A program made the position numbers and the translations under genes. The notes below the pieces were generated by a model that made no database searches, had not been told where the DNA came from, and worked only from the letters and a program-made list of their open reading frames with translations. Below are positions 8,078 through 14,511 of a stretch of DNA of 18,072 bases, piece by piece; the stretch's first letter is position 1, and each line of letters starts with the position of its first letter. The stretch spans positions 1 to 18,072 of the forward strand of contig JAJYGK010000155.1 of assembly GCA_021790715.1 (NCBI GenBank), read 5' to 3'. Origin of the DNA: Chloroflexota bacterium (GTDB lineage Bacteria; Chloroflexota; Limnocylindria; Limnocylindrales; CSP1-4).

Positions 8078-8114
8078 TGACCGCAGGTGATCGGCCGGCA
8101 GAGCCGAGCGGTCA
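8078..8114 (-). terminator. Bulged stem-loop overlapping the stop of the MFS-cNMP gene
   Basis: TGACCGC (8078-8084) pairs with GCGGTCA (8108-8114), and an inner TCGGC/GCCGA stem (8091-8095 with 8103-8107) stacks beyond a 6-nt one-sided bulge. It includes the stop codon. This is plausible as a terminator, but there is no U-tract and the structure is less stable than the others in the window. Confidence 0.3.
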
Positions 8115-9941
8115 GGCGCCGGCCTCTGCGGGGGCCGGCGGCGTACCGGAGGAGGAGGTCGGCGCGGCCGTCCGCAGCTCGCGCAGGTCGGCCTGGTCGA
8201 GGCCGCCCAGCTTGGGCAGGTCGGTCAGGCTCGTCCGGGCGAGCCGCTCGCTCATCTTGCCCATCACGAGCTCGCCCATCCCGGGCGCGTGCATGAGGCG
8301 CCGGAGCGTGGCCGCGGGGACCTCGAGCAGCGTCATCGGCTCGGCCGCGACGACGTTCGCCGTGCGGTTCGTGCCGGTCAGCGCGGCGATCTCCCCGAAG
8401 AAGTCACCCGGCCCCATCTCGGACAGCGAGCGGTACTCGTCGCCGCTCGGGATGCCGGCCACGGCCTTCCCCTCGAGGACGAAGTACGCCGCCTCGCCCG
8501 GATCGCCCTGCGCAACCACGCGCGTGCCCGCCGGTGCCTCGCCGATCTGGCCGTGGACCAGCAGGTCCTCGCGCCCGGAGCGGTCGAGGTTGTGCAGGGT
8601 CGGCACGAGCCCGACGAGCGTCTCGAAATCGGCCAGCGTGACCGGGCGGAGGCCGGCGAGGCCTGCCTTCGCGGGCGCGGCCCGCAGCACCTGCGCCAGC
8701 CGCCGCCACTCGGCGGGTGGCTGGCCGAGGCCCGGCAGCACCGCCGCGAACAGGCCGATGACGACCGTCGCGAGCGAGGCCACGACGATCAGGAGGCGGA
8801 TGTCGATGACGTCCGCCAGGCCCGCGAGGACCATCCCGATGATGCCGAAGACACTGGCGATGACGGAGAACGCGCTCATCACGCGGCCGCGGTACTCGCG
8901 CGGCGTGTTCCGCTGCCGGATGAGGCGCCCGGCGGTACTGGTGAACGCGTTGGCGAAGCCGCTGAGTGCGACCGCCGCGATGGCGAGCTCGATCGAATGG
9001 CTGAGCCCGTAGGCGATCCCCATGAGCCCCATCGCGAGGTAGCCCATCACGAGCCACTGCCCCTCGCGGAGGCGGCCGACGACCTGGGCGAGGACGAGGC
9101 TGCCGATCACGAAGCCGACGGACGTCAGGCCCTCCTGCAGGCCGTACTCGAAGGTGTTGGCGCCGAGCGCACGGACCGAGAACGGCAGCAGCAGCGCGTT
9201 CCAGATCCCGATGCATGCCACGGCGTACACGATCGAGATCGGGAGCATCGAGCGCAGGATCGGCGTCTGCATCAGCACGCGGATCCCGTCCTTCAGGTTC
9301 GACCCGACGGCCCGGATCGACGAATCGCCGCTCACGGGGATCTTCGGGATCGTGGCGAAGTACGTGCAGATCGCCGAGAAGGCGAAGCTGATCCCGTCGA
9401 GGACGAACGCCCACTGGACGTCGCCGAGGGCGGCGATCAGGCCGCCGGCCGCGAACCCCACCGCGGTCGAGCCGAACGAGCTGATGGCCATCAGCGAGTT
9501 GGCCGCGCCGAGCTCCTCGTCCGGCGCGATCTCGGGCAGCGTCGCGTCGAGCGCGGGGTTGAAGAACTCGCTGACGGCCGCAGACGCCGCGACGAGCACG
9601 TACAAAAGGATGAGGTCGATGCCGATCAGGACCGGGATGAGCAGGACGATCACGGCGCGCAGCAGGTCGGCGGCCAGCATGATCCGCCTGCGGTCGTAGC
9701 GATCCACCACGACGCCCGCGATCAGGCCGAAGACGATGGCCGGGGCGACCGTGGCGGCCGCCATGAGTCCGACGCTCAGCGCGGAGTTCGTGCGCTGGAA
9801 GATCAGGATCCCCGCCCCGGCGATCAGCAGCGCGTCGCCGATGGTGGAGATGAACTGGCCGCTCCAGAGCAGCGTGAAGGTGCGCCGCCGGAACACCGCG
9901 AAGGCCGATGGCTGGGCAACCGGAGGCGCAGCGGCCGTCAT
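8112..9941 (-). CDS. MFS transporter with C-terminal cyclic-nucleotide-binding domain
   Basis: 609 aa. Residues about 15-405 form a 12-helix major facilitator of the MFS_3/EntS type: GVVVDRYDRRRIM (76-88) is the conserved loop 2-3 motif, and hydrophobic helices repeat through residue 402. Residues about 440-575 form a CAP/PKA-type cyclic-nucleotide-binding domain whose phosphate-binding cassette is well kept: FGEIAAL (515-521) and R526-T-A (526-528), the Glu and Arg that normally hold the ribose and phosphate. The inference is an exporter gated or anchored by cAMP or cGMP. The substrate is unknown. The frame extends to 10127, but I chose the ATG at 9941 because GGGAGAGGGGGAAGAG precedes it and the extra 62 residues are Arg-rich noise. 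A weak -10 (TACACT, 9989-9994) lies upstream. The gene is divergent from the membrane-protein operon. Confidence 0.88.
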   Translation of the reverse strand: MTAAAPPVAQPSAFAVFRRRTFTLLWSGQFISTIGDALLIAGAGILIFQRTNSALSVGLMAAATVAPAIVFGLIAGVVVDRYDRRRIMLAADLLRAVIVLLIPVLIGIDLILLYVLVAASAAVSEFFNPALDATLPEIAPDEELGAANSLMAISSFGSTAVGFAAGGLIAALGDVQWAFVLDGISFAFSAICTYFATIPKIPVSGDSSIRAVGSNLKDGIRVLMQTPILRSMLPISIVYAVACIGIWNALLLPFSVRALGANTFEYGLQEGLTSVGFVIGSLVLAQVVGRLREGQWLVMGYLAMGLMGIAYGLSHSIELAIAAVALSGFANAFTSTAGRLIRQRNTPREYRGRVMSAFSVIASVFGIIGMVLAGLADVIDIRLLIVVASLATVVIGLFAAVLPGLGQPPAEWRRLAQVLRAAPAKAGLAGLRPVTLADFETLVGLVPTLHNLDRSGREDLLVHGQIGEAPAGTRVVAQGDPGEAAYFVLEGKAVAGIPSGDEYRSLSEMGPGDFFGEIAALTGTNRTANVVAAEPMTLLEVPAATLRRLMHAPGMGELVMGKMSERLARTSLTDLPKLGGLDQADLRELRTAAPTSSSGTPPAPAEAGA

Positions 9942-10016
9942 GCTCTTCCCCCTCTCCCGATCCTCGTCGAAGACGCCGGATCGGCGGAGTGTAGAGGAAG
10001 GCTGCGCGCGATTCCA

Positions 10017-10046
10017 CAGTCGCGCATACCGCAGTCGCGCATACCG
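10017..10046. repeat. Perfect 15-bp tandem duplication in the divergent intergenic region
   Basis: CAGTCGCGCATACCG occurs twice head to tail (10017-10031 and 10032-10046). It sits between the divergent starts of the MFS-cNMP gene and the membrane-protein operon, so it could be a paired regulator site. It could equally be a simple slippage duplication. Confidence 0.85.
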
Positions 10047-10137
10047 CCCACACGCCGTCCACGCCCGGCACCGCGAACGTGGGATCGGCGCGGATCCAGC
10101 CGCCGCCGTCCTGCAGGCACGCCGCATGCCCGGGACG

Positions 10138-10143
10138 TATCCT
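10138..10143 (+). promoter_or_regulatory. Putative -10 element (TATCCT) of a leaderless promoter for the membrane-protein operon
   Basis: TATCCT matches four of six consensus bases and ends 7 nt before the GTG at 10151, putting the transcription start at the start codon. No Shine-Dalgarno precedes this GTG. No clear -35 is seen. This spacing also supports 10151 over the earlier in-frame GTG at 10079. Confidence 0.4.
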
Positions 10144-10150
10144 GCCGCGC

Positions 10151-11164
10151 GTGGGATCGGTCCTCCCGGCGCGCCGCACGCGCAACGTCGACGCCCCGGC
10201 GCTGCTCGAGACGTTCCTCGTCTGCGCCGTGGTCTCGTTCCTGGGGATCCGGGCGTTCCTGGCGCTGACCGGATACCCGCAGATCGGCGGCAACGGCCTG
10301 CACGTCGCGCACCTGCTCTGGGGCGGGCTGCTCATGCTCGTCGCGCTGGGGATGCTGCTGCTGTTCCTCGACCGGTGGGCGCAGTGGACGGCGGCGGTCG
10401 TCGCGGGGCTCGGCTTCGGCACCTTCATCGACGAGATCGGCAAGTTCCTGACCGCCGACAACAACTACTTCTTCCGGCCGGCCGTCGCGCTGATCTACGT
10501 GGTGTTCGTGGCCGTCTTCCTCGTCGGGCGCGCGGTCGTGGGGCGGCGCCGCCTCAGCCCCCGCGAACGGCTCGCCAACGCGCTCGACCTGCTGGCGGCG
10601 CACGTGGACCGGCCGATCCAGGACGACGACCGGGCGCGCATCCTCGCGCTCCTGCAGCACGCACCGGACGCCCGCCTGGCCGGCGACATCCGGCGGTACG
10701 TGGAGGGACTGCCGCCCGCCCCCGACCGATGGGCGTCGCTCGAGGCGCTCCCCTCGCGGCTCACGCGGGCCTACGCGCGACTGGCGGGGCGCGAGTGGTT
10801 CGACCGGGCCCTGCTCGCCGGCGTCGTCGCCTACGCCGTCGCGGCGCTGATCGGCGTCGGCACCGTCCTCCTCGCGACGCGCGGACCCGGACAGACCGCG
10901 ACGGTCGCCCGGATCGGCGACGCCGGCGCGACGCTGGTCGGGGCGATCCTGGTCCTTCGCGCGATCCCGGCGCTGGCGGTATCGCGGGCGGCCGCGTACC
11001 GCTGGCTGCTGCGGGGGCTGCTGGTGTGGATCCTCGTCGCGCAGGTGTTCGTCTTCTACACGTCGCAGCTGGCCGGGCTGGGCGGCCTGGCGGTCGACCT
11101 TGCCGCGTACGCGTCGCTGCGGTTCGCCCTCGCACGCGAGGACGCGCGGGAAGGAAGGTCCTGA
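10151..11164 (+). CDS. Polytopic membrane protein of unknown function
   Basis: 337 aa with about seven or eight membrane helices (near 20-40, 52-73, 79-97, 108-128, 219-242, 256-272, 287-304, 308-326). A soluble segment of about 85 residues (132-217) lies between the two bundles. The N-terminal bundle has two notable polar stretches, GNGLHVAHLLWGG (47-59) and GFGTFIDEIGKFLTADNNYF (88-107). Their charged D94, E95 and K98 lie next to the membrane and would be the first residues to test. I recognise the general pattern from uncharacterised actinobacterial and Chloroflexota proteins but no named family. The frame runs back to a GTG at 10079, but those 24 residues are Cys/Pro/Arg-rich and lack a leader. 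The cupin gene starts 2 nt after this stop, so the two are surely co-transcribed. Confidence 0.75.
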   Translation: MGSVLPARRTRNVDAPALLETFLVCAVVSFLGIRAFLALTGYPQIGGNGLHVAHLLWGGLLMLVALGMLLLFLDRWAQWTAAVVAGLGFGTFIDEIGKFLTADNNYFFRPAVALIYVVFVAVFLVGRAVVGRRRLSPRERLANALDLLAAHVDRPIQDDDRARILALLQHAPDARLAGDIRRYVEGLPPAPDRWASLEALPSRLTRAYARLAGREWFDRALLAGVVAYAVAALIGVGTVLLATRGPGQTATVARIGDAGATLVGAILVLRAIPALAVSRAAAYRWLLRGLLVWILVAQVFVFYTSQLAGLGGLAVDLAAYASLRFALAREDAREGRS

Positions 11165-11166
11165 CC

Positions 11167-11616
11167 GTGCCGCGGGCCCGGGACGTCATCCGTGCGCTCG
11201 GGCTGCGGCCGCTCGAGCCGGAGGGCGGGCACGTCGCCGAGACGTGGCGCGACGGGCACTCGAGCGCGATCTACTACCTGATGGCGCGCCCCGGGTTCTC
11301 GGCGCTCCACCGCCTCGACCGCCCGGAGATCTGGGCATGGCACGCCGGGGCGCCCGCACGCATGCTGCTGCTCGGGCCCGACGGCTCGACCTCCGAGCCG
11401 GTCCTGGGCCCCGACCTCGCGGCGGGCGAGCGGCCGCAGGTGGCGGTGCCGGCCGGGACCTGGCAGGCGGCGGAACCGCTGGGCGACTGGACGCTGGTCT
11501 CGACGTTCATGGCCCCGCCGTATGCCGAGGAGGCCGTGGCGTTCGGACGCGCCGACGATCTCGCCGGGCGCTACCCCGCAGCGGGGGCGCGGATCGCGCG
11601 GCTGTGCCGCTTCTGA
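11167..11616 (+). CDS. Cupin_5 (DUF985) family protein
   Basis: 149 aa, close to full family length. The diagnostic blocks are present in order: LGLRPLEPEGGHVAETWRD (11-29), SAIYYLM (33-39), SALHRLDRPEIWAWHAG (44-60), and LGPDLAAGERPQVAVPAGTW (82-101) followed by QAAEPLGDW. The His/Glu/His of the HRLDRPEIWAWH block are the usual cupin metal or sugar ligands. DUF985 cupins resemble sugar-binding epimerase-type barrels, but their reaction is not established. The GTG start lies 2 nt past the previous stop, and GGAAGGAAGG overlapping the end of that gene serves as ribosome binding site. The gene ends 13 nt from a convergent minus-strand gene. Confidence 0.88.
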   Translation: MPRARDVIRALGLRPLEPEGGHVAETWRDGHSSAIYYLMARPGFSALHRLDRPEIWAWHAGAPARMLLLGPDGSTSEPVLGPDLAAGERPQVAVPAGTWQAAEPLGDWTLVSTFMAPPYAEEAVAFGRADDLAGRYPAAGARIARLCRF

Positions 11617-11617
11617 C

Positions 11618-11640
11618 CGGGGGAAGGTCTCAGCCCCCCG
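11618..11640. terminator. Small hairpin between convergent cupin and two-repeat genes
   Basis: CGGGGG (11618-11623) and CCCCCG (11635-11640) form a 6-bp stem with an 11-nt loop in the 13-nt gap and the last codons of the minus-strand gene. It could act on both strands. It is short and has no U-tract. Confidence 0.25.
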
Positions 11641-12262
11641 ACATCGATCCGGCCGAGGTCTGCCGGCCCTCCTGTGCTCCCGGGCCCGGCGGCGGCGAGC
11701 CCGTCTCCTCGCGGGATGGCGGCGGGACCGGATCGGCGACGTGCGGCTGGACGCGGCCCGAGGGGTTGACGGCCTCCCAGCGCAGTGCCACGGCCTCCCC
11801 CTCCACCGGCCGGACCGACTGCGCGAGCTCCCGGTTGACGATGAGGGTGTCCACCTCGTCCGTCGCCAGGTCCGACCCCAGCCGGTAGGAGATCGTCGCG
11901 TTCGTCAACGGGAGCCAGGCCGGGCGCCGCAGCACCGCGCCCAGCGGATCGGCGGCGGGCAGCGCGTGCAGCGTGCCCTCGACGCGGTACGGGCCGATGT
12001 CGACGCGCACGCGCGTCATCCGCGTGCGCACCCGCCGGGCCGGATCGCCGCGCGGTCCGGCCGGCACGACCGCGCAGAGTTCGTCGCGGGTGACGGTCAT
12101 CTCCGGGGCCTCGACGGCGTGGCCGTCCGCGAGGCTCTCGAGCCGCGCGTCGCGGACCGTCACCTCCGCCGCTTCGTTCAGAACGTCGGTCAGCCGGACG
12201 TCGCCGAGCTCGACCTCCCCGAAGAGGCGGCAATCGCTGGCGTACGCACGCAGGGCGACCAT
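11630..12262 (-). CDS. Hypothetical protein with two internal repeats (DUF6812-like pattern)
   Basis: 210 aa from the ATG, or 213 aa from a GTG at 12271. No signal peptide or membrane helix. The chain contains two copies of one motif. Copy 1 (about 10-68) has DCRLFGEVELG, DVLNEAAEVTVRDARLES and MTVTRDELCAVVP. Copy 2 (about 91-153) has PYRVEGTLHAL, AVLRRPAWLPLTNATISY and TLIVNRELAQSVRP. The pattern resembles a small beta-barrel family I recall as DUF6812, though I am unsure of the accession. Function is unknown. The last 45 residues are Pro/Gly/Ser-rich and probably disordered. Neither start has a Shine-Dalgarno. A -10-like TACGAT ends 9 nt before the ATG, which would give a nearly leaderless mRNA. 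Confidence 0.7.
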   Translation of the reverse strand: MVALRAYASDCRLFGEVELGDVRLTDVLNEAAEVTVRDARLESLADGHAVEAPEMTVTRDELCAVVPAGPRGDPARRVRTRMTRVRVDIGPYRVEGTLHALPAADPLGAVLRRPAWLPLTNATISYRLGSDLATDEVDTLIVNRELAQSVRPVEGEAVALRWEAVNPSGRVQPHVADPVPPPSREETGSPPPGPGAQEGRQTSAGSMSGG

Positions 12263-12271
12263 GGCAGGCAC

Positions 12272-12277
12272 ATCGTA
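12272..12277 (-). promoter_or_regulatory. Possible -10 element (TACGAT) for the two-repeat protein gene
   Basis: TACGAT matches four of six consensus bases and lies 9 nt before the ATG at 12262. It would make the alternative GTG at 12271 untranscribed, which favours the ATG. No -35 is visible. Confidence 0.3.
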
Positions 12278-12308
12278 CGCATGCCGTCCACAGCGCCGCG
12301 AGGCCCGT

Positions 12309-14003
12309 TCATGCGGTGGCGCGGCCCTCCCGCCGGGGGCCGCCGGCCGCGGCCCAGTCGTCGACGAGGGCGGCCAGCGTGTCGAGGAGCATCGAGCCGG
12401 AGGTCAGCACGACGTCGTGGAAGGCGCGGATGTCGAACGCGTCGCCGAGCCGCTGCTCCGCGCGCGCCCGGATCCGCTGGATCTCCAGCCGGCCGAGCAT
12501 GTACGCGAGCGCCTGGCCGGGCGAGCAGATGTAGCGGTCGACCTCGGCACGGACGTGCGCCTCGCGCATCGGCGAGTTGCGGACCATGTACTCGATCGCC
12601 TGCGCCCGGCTCCAGCCCATCGCGTGGAGGCCGGTGTCGACGACGAGCCGGCACGCGCGCAGCGAGTCGTTCGAGAGCATGCCGATCCGGTCCAGCGCCG
12701 TCCCGTACAGCCCCATCTCGTCGGCCAGTCGTTCCGCGTAGAGCCCCCAGCCCTCGCCGTACGCCGTGACCCACGCGTGGCGCCGGAAGTCGGGGAGCCC
12801 GCGCAGCTCGCTCGAGATCGTTCCCTGGAGATGGTGCCCCGGGATCCCCTCGTGGAACGCGGTCGACTCCATCTCGAACCGGCCCCAGACCGACGGATCC
12901 GACGTGTTGATGAAGAAGACGCCGTCGCGGCTGCCGTCCTGCGCCGGCGGGAAGTAGAAGCCCTGGGCGCCGTGCGCCGTCTCCTCCACCGCGCAGGTCG
13001 CGGCCGGGACCGTCCCGAACCAGCGGGCCATCGCCTGCTCCGCCCTGGCGAGCGCCGCCCGCGCCGTGACCATGATCTCCGCCCCGGTCGCGTAGTGCAG
13101 CGACGGGTCGGACCGCAGCCGTTCGAGGATGGTCTCGAGGTCGCCCGTGCCGAGCACCTCCGGTCCCAGCTCACGGTACTCGTCGGCCAGGCGCTCGACC
13201 TGCTCCAGCCCGACCCGGTGGATCTCCTCGGCGGAGGCCTCCCGGGTGGTGAACAGGCGGATGGCGCGCGCGTAGGCGCCATCGCCGCCTTCGAGCCAGG
13301 CCAGTCCGGCCCGCTCGTCGGGGCGGGCCAGCGGTGCGATCTCGTCGGCCAGGACCCGCCGGTAGGTCGCCAGCCCGGGCCGGACGTGATCCTCCACGGC
13401 CGCTCGCGCGCGCTCGAGCCAGGCCTGCTGCGCCGTCCCGTCGACGGCCGGCGGCCGGAGCCCGGCCAGGATCGGATCCCGTTCCGGCGGCTGCGCGAGC
13501 CACGCGTCGATCTGCCGCACCGCGCCCTCGACCGCGAAGCGGGGCGGCGTCCAGCCCCGCGCCGCACCCTCGCGGTGTCGATCCGCCAGGTCCGCCAGCA
13601 GGCGGCCGATGCCCTCGAGCTTCGCCAGCATCGCCTCCGCCACCGACTCGTCCGGCATGGTGAGCCTCGACAGTGTCACCGGCAGCGACGCCTGGGGACC
13701 GCCGATGGGATCGACGGCGATCTCGGCGAGACGCGTCTCCGCCAGGTCTGCGTTGGCGCCCGCGTCGAACGCGAGGAGGTCGCGTGTGATCCGGTCCTGC
13801 ACGCCCAGCGCCGATGGATCGACGGCGAGCGCCCGGCGCTCGAACTCCCGGGCTGCGGCGACCTGCTCGTCCTCCGCGGTCCGGCTCACGTCCTCGACCG
13901 TCGCCGCGTACCGGTAGTCACCGATGAGGTGCGCCCACGTCGGGCCCGTGCGCGCCCGGAAGTCCCAGTACTCGGCGGCGAGCCGTGCGATGTCCCCGGA
14001 CAA
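12309..14003 (-). CDS. DUF885 family protein, HExxH-type zinc peptidase-like
   Basis: 564 aa, typical family length. The signature HEGIPGHHLQ (384-393) gives H384, E385 and a downstream His. YGEGWGLYAE (415-424) supplies the further Glu (E417) that usually completes the zinc site. The rest is helical, with the family's FYFPP (349-353) block and Arg-rich C-terminus (LEIQRIRARAE). DUF885 members are thought to be metallopeptidases or carboxypeptidases, but substrates are mostly unknown. Many are lipoproteins. This one has no signal peptide, so it is probably cytoplasmic. The start is TTG at 14003, supported by GGAGAGGAG six bases upstream. The next in-frame ATG lies far inside the domain. tRNA-Arg lies 37 nt upstream on the same strand and may be co-transcribed. 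Confidence 0.9.
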   Translation of the reverse strand: MSGDIARLAAEYWDFRARTGPTWAHLIGDYRYAATVEDVSRTAEDEQVAAAREFERRALAVDPSALGVQDRITRDLLAFDAGANADLAETRLAEIAVDPIGGPQASLPVTLSRLTMPDESVAEAMLAKLEGIGRLLADLADRHREGAARGWTPPRFAVEGAVRQIDAWLAQPPERDPILAGLRPPAVDGTAQQAWLERARAAVEDHVRPGLATYRRVLADEIAPLARPDERAGLAWLEGGDGAYARAIRLFTTREASAEEIHRVGLEQVERLADEYRELGPEVLGTGDLETILERLRSDPSLHYATGAEIMVTARAALARAEQAMARWFGTVPAATCAVEETAHGAQGFYFPPAQDGSRDGVFFINTSDPSVWGRFEMESTAFHEGIPGHHLQGTISSELRGLPDFRRHAWVTAYGEGWGLYAERLADEMGLYGTALDRIGMLSNDSLRACRLVVDTGLHAMGWSRAQAIEYMVRNSPMREAHVRAEVDRYICSPGQALAYMLGRLEIQRIRARAEQRLGDAFDIRAFHDVVLTSGSMLLDTLAALVDDWAAAGGPRREGRATA

Positions 14004-14040
14004 TCGTCGCTCCTCTCCACGTTGCGGAACGAGCCTGGAG

Positions 14041-14116
14041 TGGCGTCCCCGGCAGGATTCGAACCCGCGACCGACCGCTTAGAAGGCGGTTGCTCTGTCC
14101 ACTGAGCTACGGGGAC
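14041..14116 (-). tRNA. tRNA-Arg (anticodon UCU), CCA encoded
   Basis: The minus strand folds into a standard cloverleaf of 76 nt: acceptor GTCCCCG/CGGGGAC, D-arm GCTC/GAGC, anticodon stem ACCGC/GCGGT with loop CTTCTAA (anticodon TCT), 5-nt variable loop, T-arm GCGGG/CCTGC around TTCGAAT, discriminator G and a genomically encoded CCA. It reads AGA and AGG codons, which are rare in such GC-rich genomes. No clear own promoter was found just upstream. Confidence 0.97.
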
Positions 14117-14511
14117 ACCGTCGGCTGCCCGGACCACGCGCGACGCCGCGGCCCCCGGTGCCCGCCGGCCATCGTCAGCACGTCGACTGCTGAGCGACCG
14201 ATGGACGAGGCGGTCACGAGGGAGATTGCGGCCTCCCACGCGCCCGACAGCACCTCTCATCCTACGCGAGTCGTTCCCGCTCCATCTGCGGGTCGCCGGG
14301 AGACCGTGCCGGCGGACGCGACCAGGTGCCGCGCCTGCGCGAGCTCGATCTGATGCGATCGCCCGACCGATCGCCCCAGGGGATCGCACTCCGTGCCGGT
14401 CCCCTCGCAGCGGGCGCCGGACATTCGCGCAGGATGGTCCGGCGGCCGGTCGGACACGATGGTAGGGTGTCGCCCTCGCGCCCGGCGTGGGCGGAGATGG
14501 GGGGACGCCAG
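14117..14511. other. Intergenic region between divergent tRNA-Arg and the DNA methyltransferase
   Basis: About 395 nt without a supportable gene. It must hold the promoters of the tRNA/DUF885 unit and the methyltransferase. Visible elements are a 6-bp inverted repeat at 14175-14193, a spaced inverted repeat TGCGATC/GATCGCA (14352-14358 and 14382-14388) with another GATCGC copy between, and a weak TAGGGT (14463-14468) that could be the methyltransferase -10. The methyltransferase frame is open through the right half, so a longer protein cannot be fully excluded. Confidence 0.5.
14175..14193. repeat. Short operator-like inverted repeat
   Basis: TCAGCA and TGCTGA flank a 7-nt spacer CGTCGAC. 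The size and symmetry would suit a dimeric regulator in this intergenic region, but short inverted repeats are frequent by chance at this GC content. Confidence 0.3.

Noticed and set aside
8289..10268. Plus-strand frame of 659 codons opposite the MFS-cNMP gene
   Set aside because: Low-complexity Asp/Arg/Glu/His text, mirror of the codon bias on the coding strand. The minus-strand protein has two recognisable domains.
14041..14116. tRNA gene as an attachment site for an integrated element
   Set aside because: No integrase, no repeated tRNA 3' end and no change in gene content or composition nearby were seen.
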